The notes beneath the pieces are model-generated. The model ran no database searches, was not told the origin of the DNA, and saw only the letters and a list, made by a program, of their open reading frames with translations. From Crocosphaera chwakensis CCY0110 (GTDB lineage Bacteria > Cyanobacteriota > Cyanobacteriia > Cyanobacteriales > Microcystaceae): 64,000 nucleotides of DNA. Both the position numbers and the translations under genes were made by a program. Location: NCBI RefSeq assembly GCF_000169335.1, contig NZ_AAXW01000009.1, positions 1 through 64,000 of the forward strand. Reading direction: 5' to 3'. Below are positions 35,764 to 43,993 of this stretch, piece by piece; the first letter of the stretch is position 1; each line of letters starts with the position of its first letter.

Positions 35764-35813
35764 TTCGGGTGTTTCGATCAAAGAAATACATCTGGATGGA
35801 GGATTAACCCGAA
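35764..35813 (+). promoter_or_regulatory. Leader hairpin in front of rpsB
   Basis: TTCGGGT (35764-35770) and ACCCGAA (35807-35813) are exactly complementary and end two bases before the AGGAG ribosome-binding site at 35816. The structure could let translation of rpsB-tsf be controlled, for example by S2 itself as in other bacteria. TTGAGA at 35695 and TATGCT at 35720 are possible -35 and -10 boxes with long spacing. Confidence 0.45.
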
Positions 35814-35832
35814 ATAGGAGAAAAATTAAATC

Positions 35833-36648
35833 ATGCCAGTCGTATCCCTTGAAGACTTGCTTAATGCAGGGGTTCACTTCGGACATCAAACCCGTCGTTG
35901 GAACCCTAAAATGTCTCAATATATCTACACAGCCCGTAATGGGGTTCATATCATCGATTTGGTGCAAACAGCCCAATTGATGGAAGATGCGTATCAATAC
36001 GTTCGTAATGGGGCTGATAAAGGTAGACGGTTCTTATTTGTAGGAACCAAACGTCAAGCAGCCGGTATCATCGCTCAAGAAGCTTCTCGTTGCGGAGCTA
36101 ACTACGTTAACCAACGCTGGTTAGGGGGAATGCTCACCAACTGGGAAACGATTAAAACCAGAGTGGAACGGCTCAAAGAATTAGAGGCCATGGAAGAAAG
36201 TGGACAAATTGCCCGTCGTCCTAAAAAAGAAGCCTCTGTATTACGTCGAGAACTAGGAAAACTACAGAAATATCTCGGTGGCATTAAAACCATGCGTCGT
36301 CCCCCCGATGTGGTGGTTATTGTGGATCAACGTCGGGAATATAACGCTATTCAAGAATGTCAAAAACTAGGCATTCCCATGATTTCTTTGTTAGATACTA
36401 ACTGTGATCCTGACTACGCTGATATTCCTATTCCCGCTAATGATGATGCCATTCGCTCTATTAAATTAATTTTGGGTAAATTGGCAGATGCCATTTATGA
36501 AGGTCGTCATGGTCAATTAGACTCCGATGATGATTATGAAGAGTTTGACGAAAGCCTCGCAGAAGGGGACTACGATGACTACGATGAAGACGACGAAGAA
36601 GACACTGAAACCGTCTCTTCTCAGGAAGGAGAGGGAGAAGAAGAGTAA
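35833..36648 (+). CDS. rpsB: 30S ribosomal protein S2 with acidic tail
   Basis: 271 residues. LLNAGVHFGHQTRRWNPKM, FVGTKRQAA, NQRWLGGMLTNWETI and NDDAIRSIKLI are canonical S2. After residue 233 comes an extension of almost only acidic residues, Tyr, Gly and Ser (EEFDESLAEGDYDDYDEDDE and onward to EGEGEEE), which ordinary S2 lacks but many cyanobacterial S2 proteins have in some form. AGGAG lies 12 bases before the ATG. tsf follows on the same strand. Confidence 0.97.
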   Translation: MPVVSLEDLLNAGVHFGHQTRRWNPKMSQYIYTARNGVHIIDLVQTAQLMEDAYQYVRNGADKGRRFLFVGTKRQAAGIIAQEASRCGANYVNQRWLGGMLTNWETIKTRVERLKELEAMEESGQIARRPKKEASVLRRELGKLQKYLGGIKTMRRPPDVVVIVDQRREYNAIQECQKLGIPMISLLDTNCDPDYADIPIPANDDAIRSIKLILGKLADAIYEGRHGQLDSDDDYEEFDESLAEGDYDDYDEDDEEDTETVSSQEGEGEEE

Positions 36649-36776
36649 GCTTAACTCTACAATCAGAGGATAGGGATGAGGATGAGGAATACTGAATCTA
36701 TGATTTCTCATTACTCCCTAACCACCTCACCCCTTTTCATGTCAACATAGTTTTTAGCGTAAACACGAAAATCAAA

Positions 36777-37439
36777 ATGGCCGAAATCTCAGCAAAACTG
36801 GTTAAAGAACTCCGTGAAAAAACTGGCGCGGGGATGATGGACTGTAAAAAAGCCCTTAAAGAAAACGAAGGTGATACCGAAAAAGCCATCGAATGGCTAC
36901 GACAAAAGGGCATTACCTCTGCCGAAAAAAAATCAGGCCGACAAACGGCTGAAGGGTTGGTTCATAGTTATATTCATACTGGTGGCCGCATAGGTGTATT
37001 AGTAGAAGTTAACTGTGAAACTGATTTTGTTGCTCGTAGAGATGAGTTCAAAGAACTGGTCCAGAATGTTGCTATGCAGATCGCAGCTTGTCCCAATGTT
37101 GAATATGTCGCCCAAAGCGATATTCCTGAAGCAGTCATCGCTAAAGAAAAAGAAATTGAAATGGGACGAGATGATTTAGGCAATAAACCCGATAACATCA
37201 AAGAAAAGATCGTTCAAGGGCGTATTGATAAACGACAAAAAGAACTCTCTTTGCTTGATCAACCCTTTATTAAAGATCCTAATATGACGGTTGAAGAGTT
37301 ACTTAAACAAACCATTGCCCAACTGGGCGAAAATATTCAAGTTCGTCGTTTTACTCGCTTTGTGTTAGGGGAAGGTATTGAAAAGCAAGAAATTAGTTTT
37401 GCTGATGAAGTCGCTGCTCAAACAGGACAAAAAGCATAA
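36777..37439 (+). CDS. tsf: Elongation factor Ts
   Basis: 220 residues, the short cyanobacterial form. The UBA-like N-terminus reads VKELREKTGAGMMDCKKAL; the EF-Tu-contacting motif is CETDFVARRDEF; LLDQPFIKDPNMTV and RRFTRFVLGEGIEK close the protein. EF-Ts exchanges GDP for GTP on EF-Tu. Follows rpsB after about 130 bases, the usual order. Confidence 0.97.
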   Translation: MAEISAKLVKELREKTGAGMMDCKKALKENEGDTEKAIEWLRQKGITSAEKKSGRQTAEGLVHSYIHTGGRIGVLVEVNCETDFVARRDEFKELVQNVAMQIAACPNVEYVAQSDIPEAVIAKEKEIEMGRDDLGNKPDNIKEKIVQGRIDKRQKELSLLDQPFIKDPNMTVEELLKQTIAQLGENIQVRRFTRFVLGEGIEKQEISFADEVAAQTGQKA

Positions 37440-37609
37440 GTAAAACAATTAGTCTTAACTTATTTTCTTTATCCAATCCAACAAGCAAAAAAAGAGTAAG
37501 TTCTCTTAACAATGGTTATGGATAGTAAGGCAAAAGTTCGGAAAAAATCTCCTACTCTTGCCTTTTTTCATATTTTTGATGAATGTATGGGATGAATAAG
37601 AGTTGACTT

Positions 37610-38485
37610 ATGGCAAAATCTATTCAAAAAATTCGACAAGAAATAGAACAATTAGAACAAAAATCAACAGAAATTTTTACAGAATTAAATGGACTTTATA
37701 AACGTTATTTAGAAGCATTAAATATATCGATAAAAAAACAATTAATCTTAGCAGCTTATCAAATCTGCACTAAAATTTATCCTGAAGAATTTCTACAATT
37801 ATCCTATAGTCAAAGAGAAAAATTACAAGGAAATATTAGAGAATTATGTAAACCTCTTGAATCTAAGTTATTGGCTTACATTAGCTTTCCTCAACCAACA
37901 CCAACAGCTACTATAACAGAACAAATATTAACACAACTATCCTTAATTAACAATAAGGAATTTCAATTACAAACTCAAGAAGACGATGACTCAATTTCTG
38001 AAATTAAAAATCCTGAAGACTTGGTTTTATGGTGTCAAAGGGTAGAACAAGGGATAAGAATGATTATTAATGATCTGTCTCAAGATGTGAATCAGGAGTT
38101 ACAGAAAAATAATATTATTGCCAGTCAATTACCCCCTAAACTTCTGGACATGGCCTTACAAGCAGAAGACGAGGGAATGTCATCAGGCAATGCTCCCAAT
38201 ATTCTCAATTTACTAATAGAAACAAGTAATAAAGACGATAATGATGACTCAGATAATGAGGAAGATGAAGAAGATAGTCAAGAGTCACAAATAACTAAAA
38301 TTTCTGCTATCAATTTACGATTATCGGATATTGAATTTGCTGATCCTCAATTAAGTATTCAACGTCAACACATTCGGCAAAAATTAGAGATTATTAAGAA
38401 AATACGCAAAGCTTATCAAAAAATTCAACGAGAAAACGCTCAAGCACAAGCAGAAGCAGCATGGCGTTCGAGTTGGCATGAGTGA
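37610..38485 (+). CDS. Unrecognised coiled-coil protein with acidic segment
   Basis: 291 residues. Residues 1-40 are a predicted coiled coil (IRQEIEQLEQKSTEIFTELN); the middle has a helical region ending with RVEQGIRMIINDLSQDVNQE; residues 200-222 are a run of Asp, Glu, Asn and Ser (NKDDNDDSDNEEDEEDSQES); the last 60 are helical and charged (QRQHIRQKLEIIKKIRKAYQ). No signal peptide, membrane segment or enzyme motif. It sits between tsf and a phosphatase gene on the same strand. Likely conserved in cyanobacteria, role unknown. Confidence 0.7.
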   Translation: MAKSIQKIRQEIEQLEQKSTEIFTELNGLYKRYLEALNISIKKQLILAAYQICTKIYPEEFLQLSYSQREKLQGNIRELCKPLESKLLAYISFPQPTPTATITEQILTQLSLINNKEFQLQTQEDDDSISEIKNPEDLVLWCQRVEQGIRMIINDLSQDVNQELQKNNIIASQLPPKLLDMALQAEDEGMSSGNAPNILNLLIETSNKDDNDDSDNEEDEEDSQESQITKISAINLRLSDIEFADPQLSIQRQHIRQKLEIIKKIRKAYQKIQRENAQAQAEAAWRSSWHE

Positions 38486-38598
38486 ATGTTATGCTAAAAG
38501 TTAAATGAACGATGGCAAAGAATAGACTTTAACCAAAACTTAAACTAAAGATTTTAATATAGATAATCGTATGAATAATCCAATGGGAGCAAACCATC

Positions 38599-39294
38599 AT
38601 GCGAACCCTTGCCGTAGGAGATATTCATGGGTGTGCTAAGGCTTTTGACAAACTCCTAGAAACGATACATTTGCGTCCAGAAGATAAATTAATTACATTA
38701 GGAGACTATGTGGACAAAGGTCCAGACTCCAAAGGGGTACTAGAAAGATTACTCTATCTTTATGAAAATCATCAATTAGTTCCCCTTAAAGGAAATCATG
38801 AGTTAATGATGTTAGAAGCTTATCAAAATCAAAATCATGAAAATTTTTGGGTAACCGTTGGGGGAAAAGCCACCTTAGCATCCTATGGTGACACAGATAA
38901 GAAGAATCCATTAGCCAATATTCCTGATGCTCATTGGACTTTTGTTCAACAACATTGTTTAGACTGGTACGAAACCGATAATCATATCTTTGTTCATGCT
39001 AATTTAGATCCAGATTTACCCGTTCATAAACAGTCAGGACATGACTTATTTTGGCAGAAACTTTATCCCCGTCAGGGTCATTATTCAGGAAAAATAGTAG
39101 TTTGTGGTCATACCTCACAAAAAGATGGTTGTCCTGTTAATATGGGCCATCAAATTTGTATCGATACTTGGGCCTGTGGCAAAGGGTGGTTAACTTGTTT
39201 CGATGTTAATACGGGGGAAATTTGGCAAATTAATCAAAAAGAAGAAGTAAAAATCAGTCATATTAAAGACTTTTCTAATCTGTCAATTAATTAA
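38599..39294 (+). CDS. Metallophosphoesterase, serine/threonine phosphatase type
   Basis: 231 residues of the PPP-like family of bacterial phosphatases. GDIHGCAKAFDKLL, LGDYVDKGPDSKGVLE and LKGNHELMMLE give the metal ligands (GDxHG, GDxxDxG, GNHE), with later ligands in FVHANLDPDL and VCGHTSQ. These enzymes remove phosphate from proteins or hydrolyse bis(5'-nucleosyl) tetraphosphate; the substrate is unknown here. About 110 bases behind the coiled-coil gene. Confidence 0.9.
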   Translation: MRTLAVGDIHGCAKAFDKLLETIHLRPEDKLITLGDYVDKGPDSKGVLERLLYLYENHQLVPLKGNHELMMLEAYQNQNHENFWVTVGGKATLASYGDTDKKNPLANIPDAHWTFVQQHCLDWYETDNHIFVHANLDPDLPVHKQSGHDLFWQKLYPRQGHYSGKIVVCGHTSQKDGCPVNMGHQICIDTWACGKGWLTCFDVNTGEIWQINQKEEVKISHIKDFSNLSIN

Positions 39295-39682
39295 ATAACC
39301 TACTTTTTGCCAGATAACGGAAGGTTGTCACCATGATAAACCTAGACACATCATAATGCTACTCGGTTAAGCTCAAAAACCTAGTTGAGACTGCAAGGGA
39401 GAAGGGAGCAGGGACAGGGAAAAAAACGGAAAATCCTTAACCAAACAGTATTGAGACAGATCAAATCAACATTGATTAAGCTATGCTCATACCTTAGTTA
39501 AAGTATTGCAATAACTTCGCCACGATTTAGAAAATTTAATTAAAAATAGCATCCCTTCTCCCGTAGAAATTATCTGTTTTTTTAATAAAAACTGCGATCT
39601 CTTATAATTACTACTTTTAAGCTTCTTGTTTTTTGTTAAGTCCTGTTTACTTAAAGGATAGCCTCCCAAAACCCTTATAAGA
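39295..39682. other. Intergenic region upstream of the porin gene
   Basis: About 390 bases. A reading frame with one internal stop (LRHDLENLIKNSIPSPVEII followed by CFFNKNCDLL, ending near 39606) has protein-like composition and may be the end of a decayed gene, not recognised. A minus-strand open frame at 39487-39669 has no supporting signals. Confidence 0.4.
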
Positions 39683-41443
39683 ATGCTAAAATTTGCTCAA
39701 TATTATCATCTTTTAGTTAAGAAAAATGCAATTATGAAACAACCTGGTTTAATCCCACAAATATATCAGACATTGATAGGGCTTTGTCTATTTTGGTTAA
39801 CCTTTGGAATATTAATTACTCCTAAACCCGTTAGAGGATCTCCTTTAACTTTCAAACTTCCTCAAACTAGAGTAACTTCCAAACCTCAATTTTTCAGTAA
39901 TCAACCGATGGGACAGGTTAACTCAGTTAATCGATTAAAAGATATTTCTCCTGGAGACTGGGCCTATGAAGCTTTAAAAAATTTAATCGAACGCTATAGT
40001 TGTATGGAAGGGTATCCTAACTTAACCTTTTATGGAGAACGTTCTTTAACCCGTTGGGAATTTGTGGCCGGGTTAAATGCTTGTTTAAGCACCATAGAAC
40101 GATTAATACAAAATAATATTGCAGTCTTACGAGAAGATATTGAAACCTTTAAACGTCTTGCTAAAGCATTTGAAGAAGATGTACAAGTTTTAGGCACTAG
40201 AATCAGTAACTTAGAAAACCGTACTGCATATATCGAAGATCATCAATTTTCTACTACGACAAAACTTGCCGGTTCGGTGGTGTTTTCTGCTAGTGATGTG
40301 TATGGAACAGATAACCGTAAAAATAACGCAATTTTAGACTACCGAACTAATTTAAACTTTATCACCAGTTTTACGGGAAAAGACCTTTTAGTGACCAGTT
40401 TTTTTGCAGGAAATACCCCTTTAGATATTAGTTTTAACCTAGCTACCATTGATGTTCCTACCCCATCAGGAATTACATTACCGCTACCAACGGCAGAAGG
40501 GACGTTATCGTCTCAGTTTGCAGGTAATACGAACAACCAGCTAAAACTCTTGTCCTTTCAATACACTTTTCCTGTTAACGAAAAATTAAGACTAAACTTT
40601 GCTGGTAGTATCACTGCTTTCCATCCCTTGGTACCTACTCTAAACCCTTATATGGACGACCTTGACAGCGGAAAAGGCTCAATTTCGGAGTTTGGACAGC
40701 GTAACCCTATTTATGCAGCCAGTGGTGGTGGAACAGGCTTAATGTTCAATTATAAGTTTACCGAAGGCTTAAAACTCTCTGCTGGTTATTTAGCTGATGG
40801 TTTAACTGCAGGGAACCCCCGTCAAGGAAATGGCTTATTTAATGGAGGTTATGGGGCTTTAAGTCAGTTAACTTGGGACGCAACGGAAAGCTTTTCTATT
40901 GCAGGGGTGTATGTTAATGAATACACACCCCCCGGACGGTTTGGCTTTAATTATAATGGCTTAGGGGTGAGTGGAACTGCTGTTGCTAACTCTTTAGCCG
41001 GACAAGATATTCCTTTTGGTGGGGTGTTCGGCGTGGAACAGTTTCCGACTATTAGTAATGCTTATGGTGTTAATTTTTCTTGGCGAACCAGTCCTACATT
41101 TACAGTAAATGGTTGGTTTACCACCACTAATACTCGTTTAATTGGTCGAGGAGATGGCAATATCTTAACTTACGCCTTAACTTTTGCCTTTCCTGACTTG
41201 GGAAAAGAGGGTAATTTACTGGGTTTTGTAGTAGGCGCACAACCCTATTTGACCCATTTTGAAGGAGGAAACCCTCAACCCTTTGAGGTGGATATTCCCT
41301 ATCATGTTGAGGCGTTTTATCGTTATGGAGTTAACGATAACATCTATGTTACCCCTGGTTTTATTTGGTTATTAGCTCCCAACCAAGATAATGATAACGC
41401 CACTGATTTTATTGGAACCATTCGCACTACTTTTACTTTTTAA
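39683..41443 (+). CDS. SLH-domain outer-membrane porin (OprB type)
   Basis: 586 residues. A signal peptide or anchor at about residues 28-50 follows a longer N-terminal extension, so the true start may be the internal ATG at 39734. An SLH domain (about 88-150) reads VNRLKDISPGDWAYEALKNL and SLTRWEFVAGLNACL; a coiled-coil spacer (about 150-190) leads to an OprB-like beta barrel ending in IGTIRTTFTF, whose last Phe is typical of outer-membrane proteins. Such porins are the major outer-membrane channels of cyanobacteria, taking up ions and small solutes; related ones are called iron uptake porins. Confidence 0.9.
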   Translation: MLKFAQYYHLLVKKNAIMKQPGLIPQIYQTLIGLCLFWLTFGILITPKPVRGSPLTFKLPQTRVTSKPQFFSNQPMGQVNSVNRLKDISPGDWAYEALKNLIERYSCMEGYPNLTFYGERSLTRWEFVAGLNACLSTIERLIQNNIAVLREDIETFKRLAKAFEEDVQVLGTRISNLENRTAYIEDHQFSTTTKLAGSVVFSASDVYGTDNRKNNAILDYRTNLNFITSFTGKDLLVTSFFAGNTPLDISFNLATIDVPTPSGITLPLPTAEGTLSSQFAGNTNNQLKLLSFQYTFPVNEKLRLNFAGSITAFHPLVPTLNPYMDDLDSGKGSISEFGQRNPIYAASGGGTGLMFNYKFTEGLKLSAGYLADGLTAGNPRQGNGLFNGGYGALSQLTWDATESFSIAGVYVNEYTPPGRFGFNYNGLGVSGTAVANSLAGQDIPFGGVFGVEQFPTISNAYGVNFSWRTSPTFTVNGWFTTTNTRLIGRGDGNILTYALTFAFPDLGKEGNLLGFVVGAQPYLTHFEGGNPQPFEVDIPYHVEAFYRYGVNDNIYVTPGFIWLLAPNQDNDNATDFIGTIRTTFTF

Positions 41444-41659
41444 ATGTTTAGCTCACATTAATTACAACAGATAAAAGTCTCTCTTTTAAGTAAAAAATTG
41501 ATTAATGCTCTAGATATCTACTGATTTAAGATACCAAAATTTTGCCCTTAACCAATCACCCAGTCAGAAAAAATACATAACTTAAGTATGTTTACTGATA
41601 AGTCAACGGTTCTTATCAATTAACCTTTTTATTGCTATTCTCATCGGAGGACAAAATGC

Positions 41660-41720
41660 AATCTATAGGGATATGAAATATGATCACTTTTTATATGATA
41701 TGAAATATAAATGATCTGGG
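41660..41720. repeat. Direct repeat GATATGAAATAT upstream of the second pilin
   Basis: GGGATATGAAATATGATCA and GATATGAAATATAAATGATCT lie about 30 bases apart just before the pilin coding region. They may be regulatory or a short duplication. Confidence 0.45.
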
Positions 41721-41760
41721 TACAGTGTAAGCAAAAGTGATTTTTTCTTGCCCTGGACCT

Positions 41761-42408
41761 ATGATAGCTCATACTGACTTATCCTCCCCTCAATATTCCC
41801 CCCGTCAGCCCTTGTCAAAAGGACTATGGAATAACATTTTCCGCCATTACCGAGTAATCTCAACCCAAAACAAAAATCATCAAGGATTTACCTTAATTGA
41901 ATTATTAGTTGTTATTATTATTTTGGGAGTTTTAAGCGCGATCGCTTTACCTCAAACATTACAGATAATTGGCCGTGGTCGAGAAGCAGAAGCCAGAAGT
42001 TTAATGGGCGTAATGAATCGCGCTCAACAAGCTTTTGTTGCTGAGAAGGGAACTTTTGCTCAGAGTGCTGTAGAGTTAGAAGTTCCTACAGGCAATGAAA
42101 AATATTACCTTGTATTTGTTGATTCTGGTAATGATCTCACTGTGGGAGGACTACAAGGAGCAAAGGGGAAGAATAATCATACCAATGTTACTAGAGATTA
42201 TGCAGCAGCAGTTGGTTATGATCCCATCGATAGAACATTCTCTACTGTTATTTGTCGTTCTATTGATCAAACCAATAACTATACTATTACTGGTTTAACA
42301 TCTAGTGATCCTACCCTTGGCACAGGAACAGTTGCAGCAGTAACAGGAGGAACGAGAGCGCAATGTGTTCATCCTTTAGGAGTTGAAACAGTAGAAGAGT
42401 TAAGATAA
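41761..42408 (+). CDS. Second type IV pilin-like protein
   Basis: About 215 residues from ATG 41761 (a GTG eight codons upstream is possible). The leader of about 44 residues ends in KNHQG and is followed by FTLIELLVVIIILGVLSAI. The core, NRAQQAFVAEKGTFAQSAVE and LEVPTGNEKYYLVF, parallels the pilA gene at 27 kb, and two Cys close to the C-terminus (VICRS and AQCVHP) could form the same disulfide loop. The long pre-leader and low similarity outside the conserved blocks suggest a minor pilin or variant. Confidence 0.88.
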   Translation: MIAHTDLSSPQYSPRQPLSKGLWNNIFRHYRVISTQNKNHQGFTLIELLVVIIILGVLSAIALPQTLQIIGRGREAEARSLMGVMNRAQQAFVAEKGTFAQSAVELEVPTGNEKYYLVFVDSGNDLTVGGLQGAKGKNNHTNVTRDYAAAVGYDPIDRTFSTVICRSIDQTNNYTITGLTSSDPTLGTGTVAAVTGGTRAQCVHPLGVETVEELR

Positions 42409-42420
42409 TTAGACTCTTTA

Positions 42421-43767
42421 TTAGAAATAAACATTATTACCCGTCCAATAGGGTGAACTAATGACTAGGAGCAAACTGACATACATCCCCCATAATAAAA
42501 CTGTAATGAATTGAGGATTTCGTCTGATAATTAAAGCAGAGGTGACAGCCCAAGTAAAAGCGATCGCTATTAACGTCAAGATTAATAGTAATCGATCCGA
42601 TAGTAAGGTGAAATCAAAAGGAAAATTAAAAAAAATGCAAAGACTAATGATACTAATGACTCCAGATAAGCTTAATAGAATCAGTGGCCAAGATTGAGGA
42701 TAAGGACGATCATCAGGCCAATTATTAACTTCACTTAATATCAGTCCGCTAGCCATAGCTAAAGCAGGATAAAAAGGTAAAAGATAACTCATTGTATCCA
42801 GAGGAAGAATAAAGATAATTCCTCCATAAAAACCACCCCAAACAAGGATTAATTTAGCCCATCCCCAATTGAGAGATTTACAAGCTAATCTGACACCATA
42901 AATAGCAAAGATTAGCCAAGGCCAAGAATATTTAATGATAGCCAAAGGATAATCGGTCAAAGAACGAAAAAAGTTATGCCAACCTCTCTCTAATGAGTGC
43001 AAAAAAACTTCATTTAAAAAAGGTTGTCCATACACTAACCATTCCATCCAGTACCACGTCAAAGCCGGTAAAACACCCAGACTAACACCCACCCAAAAAT
43101 AGATAGAACTTAACAGTCTAGGGGTATCCCAAGCCAAAAAAATAATTAATAAAACGGTGATCAAATAACCGATTAACCCTTGAGTTAAGAATAACCCACT
43201 TAAACTTAAACCAAACCCTAAAGACCAACGAAAATCACGACGCGATCGCAATACACATAATACCGTTAAAATTGACCAAAACAGTACAATTCCGTCTAAC
43301 ATGGCTAAACGACCCCAACGGACCACGGGAAACAGCATCAAGTAAACTAAGGCACTCAATATAGCCGGTTGCCAGAGGACAAAAATTTCTCGTGCTACAG
43401 CGTACAATAGTGGCACAGAAACTGAGGCAAATATGGCTCCTATGAAACGAATACGTCCGGGGGTTATTTCATCTTTAACACCAGATAGGGTCAATAAGAA
43501 TAAGCCTAAAACGGGATGCTGATGATAGGGTTGACCTTCCAGGGTAGGAAACAGCCAATCCCCTGATAAAAAGGACTTTTGTGCAGTTTCTTGAACCAAT
43601 TGGCTAATAATGCGTTCTGAGTCCAATAAGGGGGAACTATCGAGGTTAAAACCCAACAAAATGAGTGCGATAGCTAATAAACCGATCCAAGAACAAAGAC
43701 TACGCCAAGTTTCATTACGTGGATGTAAAGACTTTAAAGGATGCCAGGTAAATGTTTTCGAGTTCAT
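42421..43767 (-). CDS. GT39/ArnT-like membrane glycosyltransferase
   Basis: 448 residues with about ten hydrophobic segments. After the first helix comes LLDSERIISQLVQETAQKSF, holding the D-x-E-R acidic site of GT-C glycosyltransferases, and GDWLFPTLEGQPYHQHPVLG, the K/H-P region of ArnT/PMT-like enzymes. They move sugar from a lipid-phosphate carrier to protein or lipid outside the membrane. It converges with the pilin gene with only 12 bases between stop codons. Acceptor unknown. Confidence 0.82.
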   Translation of the reverse strand: MNSKTFTWHPLKSLHPRNETWRSLCSWIGLLAIALILLGFNLDSSPLLDSERIISQLVQETAQKSFLSGDWLFPTLEGQPYHQHPVLGLFLLTLSGVKDEITPGRIRFIGAIFASVSVPLLYAVAREIFVLWQPAILSALVYLMLFPVVRWGRLAMLDGIVLFWSILTVLCVLRSRRDFRWSLGFGLSLSGLFLTQGLIGYLITVLLIIFLAWDTPRLLSSIYFWVGVSLGVLPALTWYWMEWLVYGQPFLNEVFLHSLERGWHNFFRSLTDYPLAIIKYSWPWLIFAIYGVRLACKSLNWGWAKLILVWGGFYGGIIFILPLDTMSYLLPFYPALAMASGLILSEVNNWPDDRPYPQSWPLILLSLSGVISIISLCIFFNFPFDFTLLSDRLLLILTLIAIAFTWAVTSALIIRRNPQFITVLLWGMYVSLLLVISSPYWTGNNVYF

Positions 43768-43993
43768 AGGGATGGGAATAGGTTACCAATATAATTTAAA
43801 GATACGTTGCTGTTAGTAACTGTTATTGAGGAAGTACGAGAGGATGAAACCCTAACCCCACTCTATAAAAATCTTAATCTACTCCTTCAAAAACTGCACT
43901 GTCAATTTTGAAAAATCTTAATTCCTAGACTAGAAAACAGAATGCTATATTAAAGTACCTATGGATTAAGGGCGATGGCCTCTGTAAAAAAAG

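Noticed and set aside
39487..39669. 60-codon open frame on the minus strand upstream of the porin gene
   Set aside because: No ribosome-binding site, lysine-rich composition from AT-rich DNA, no family resemblance.
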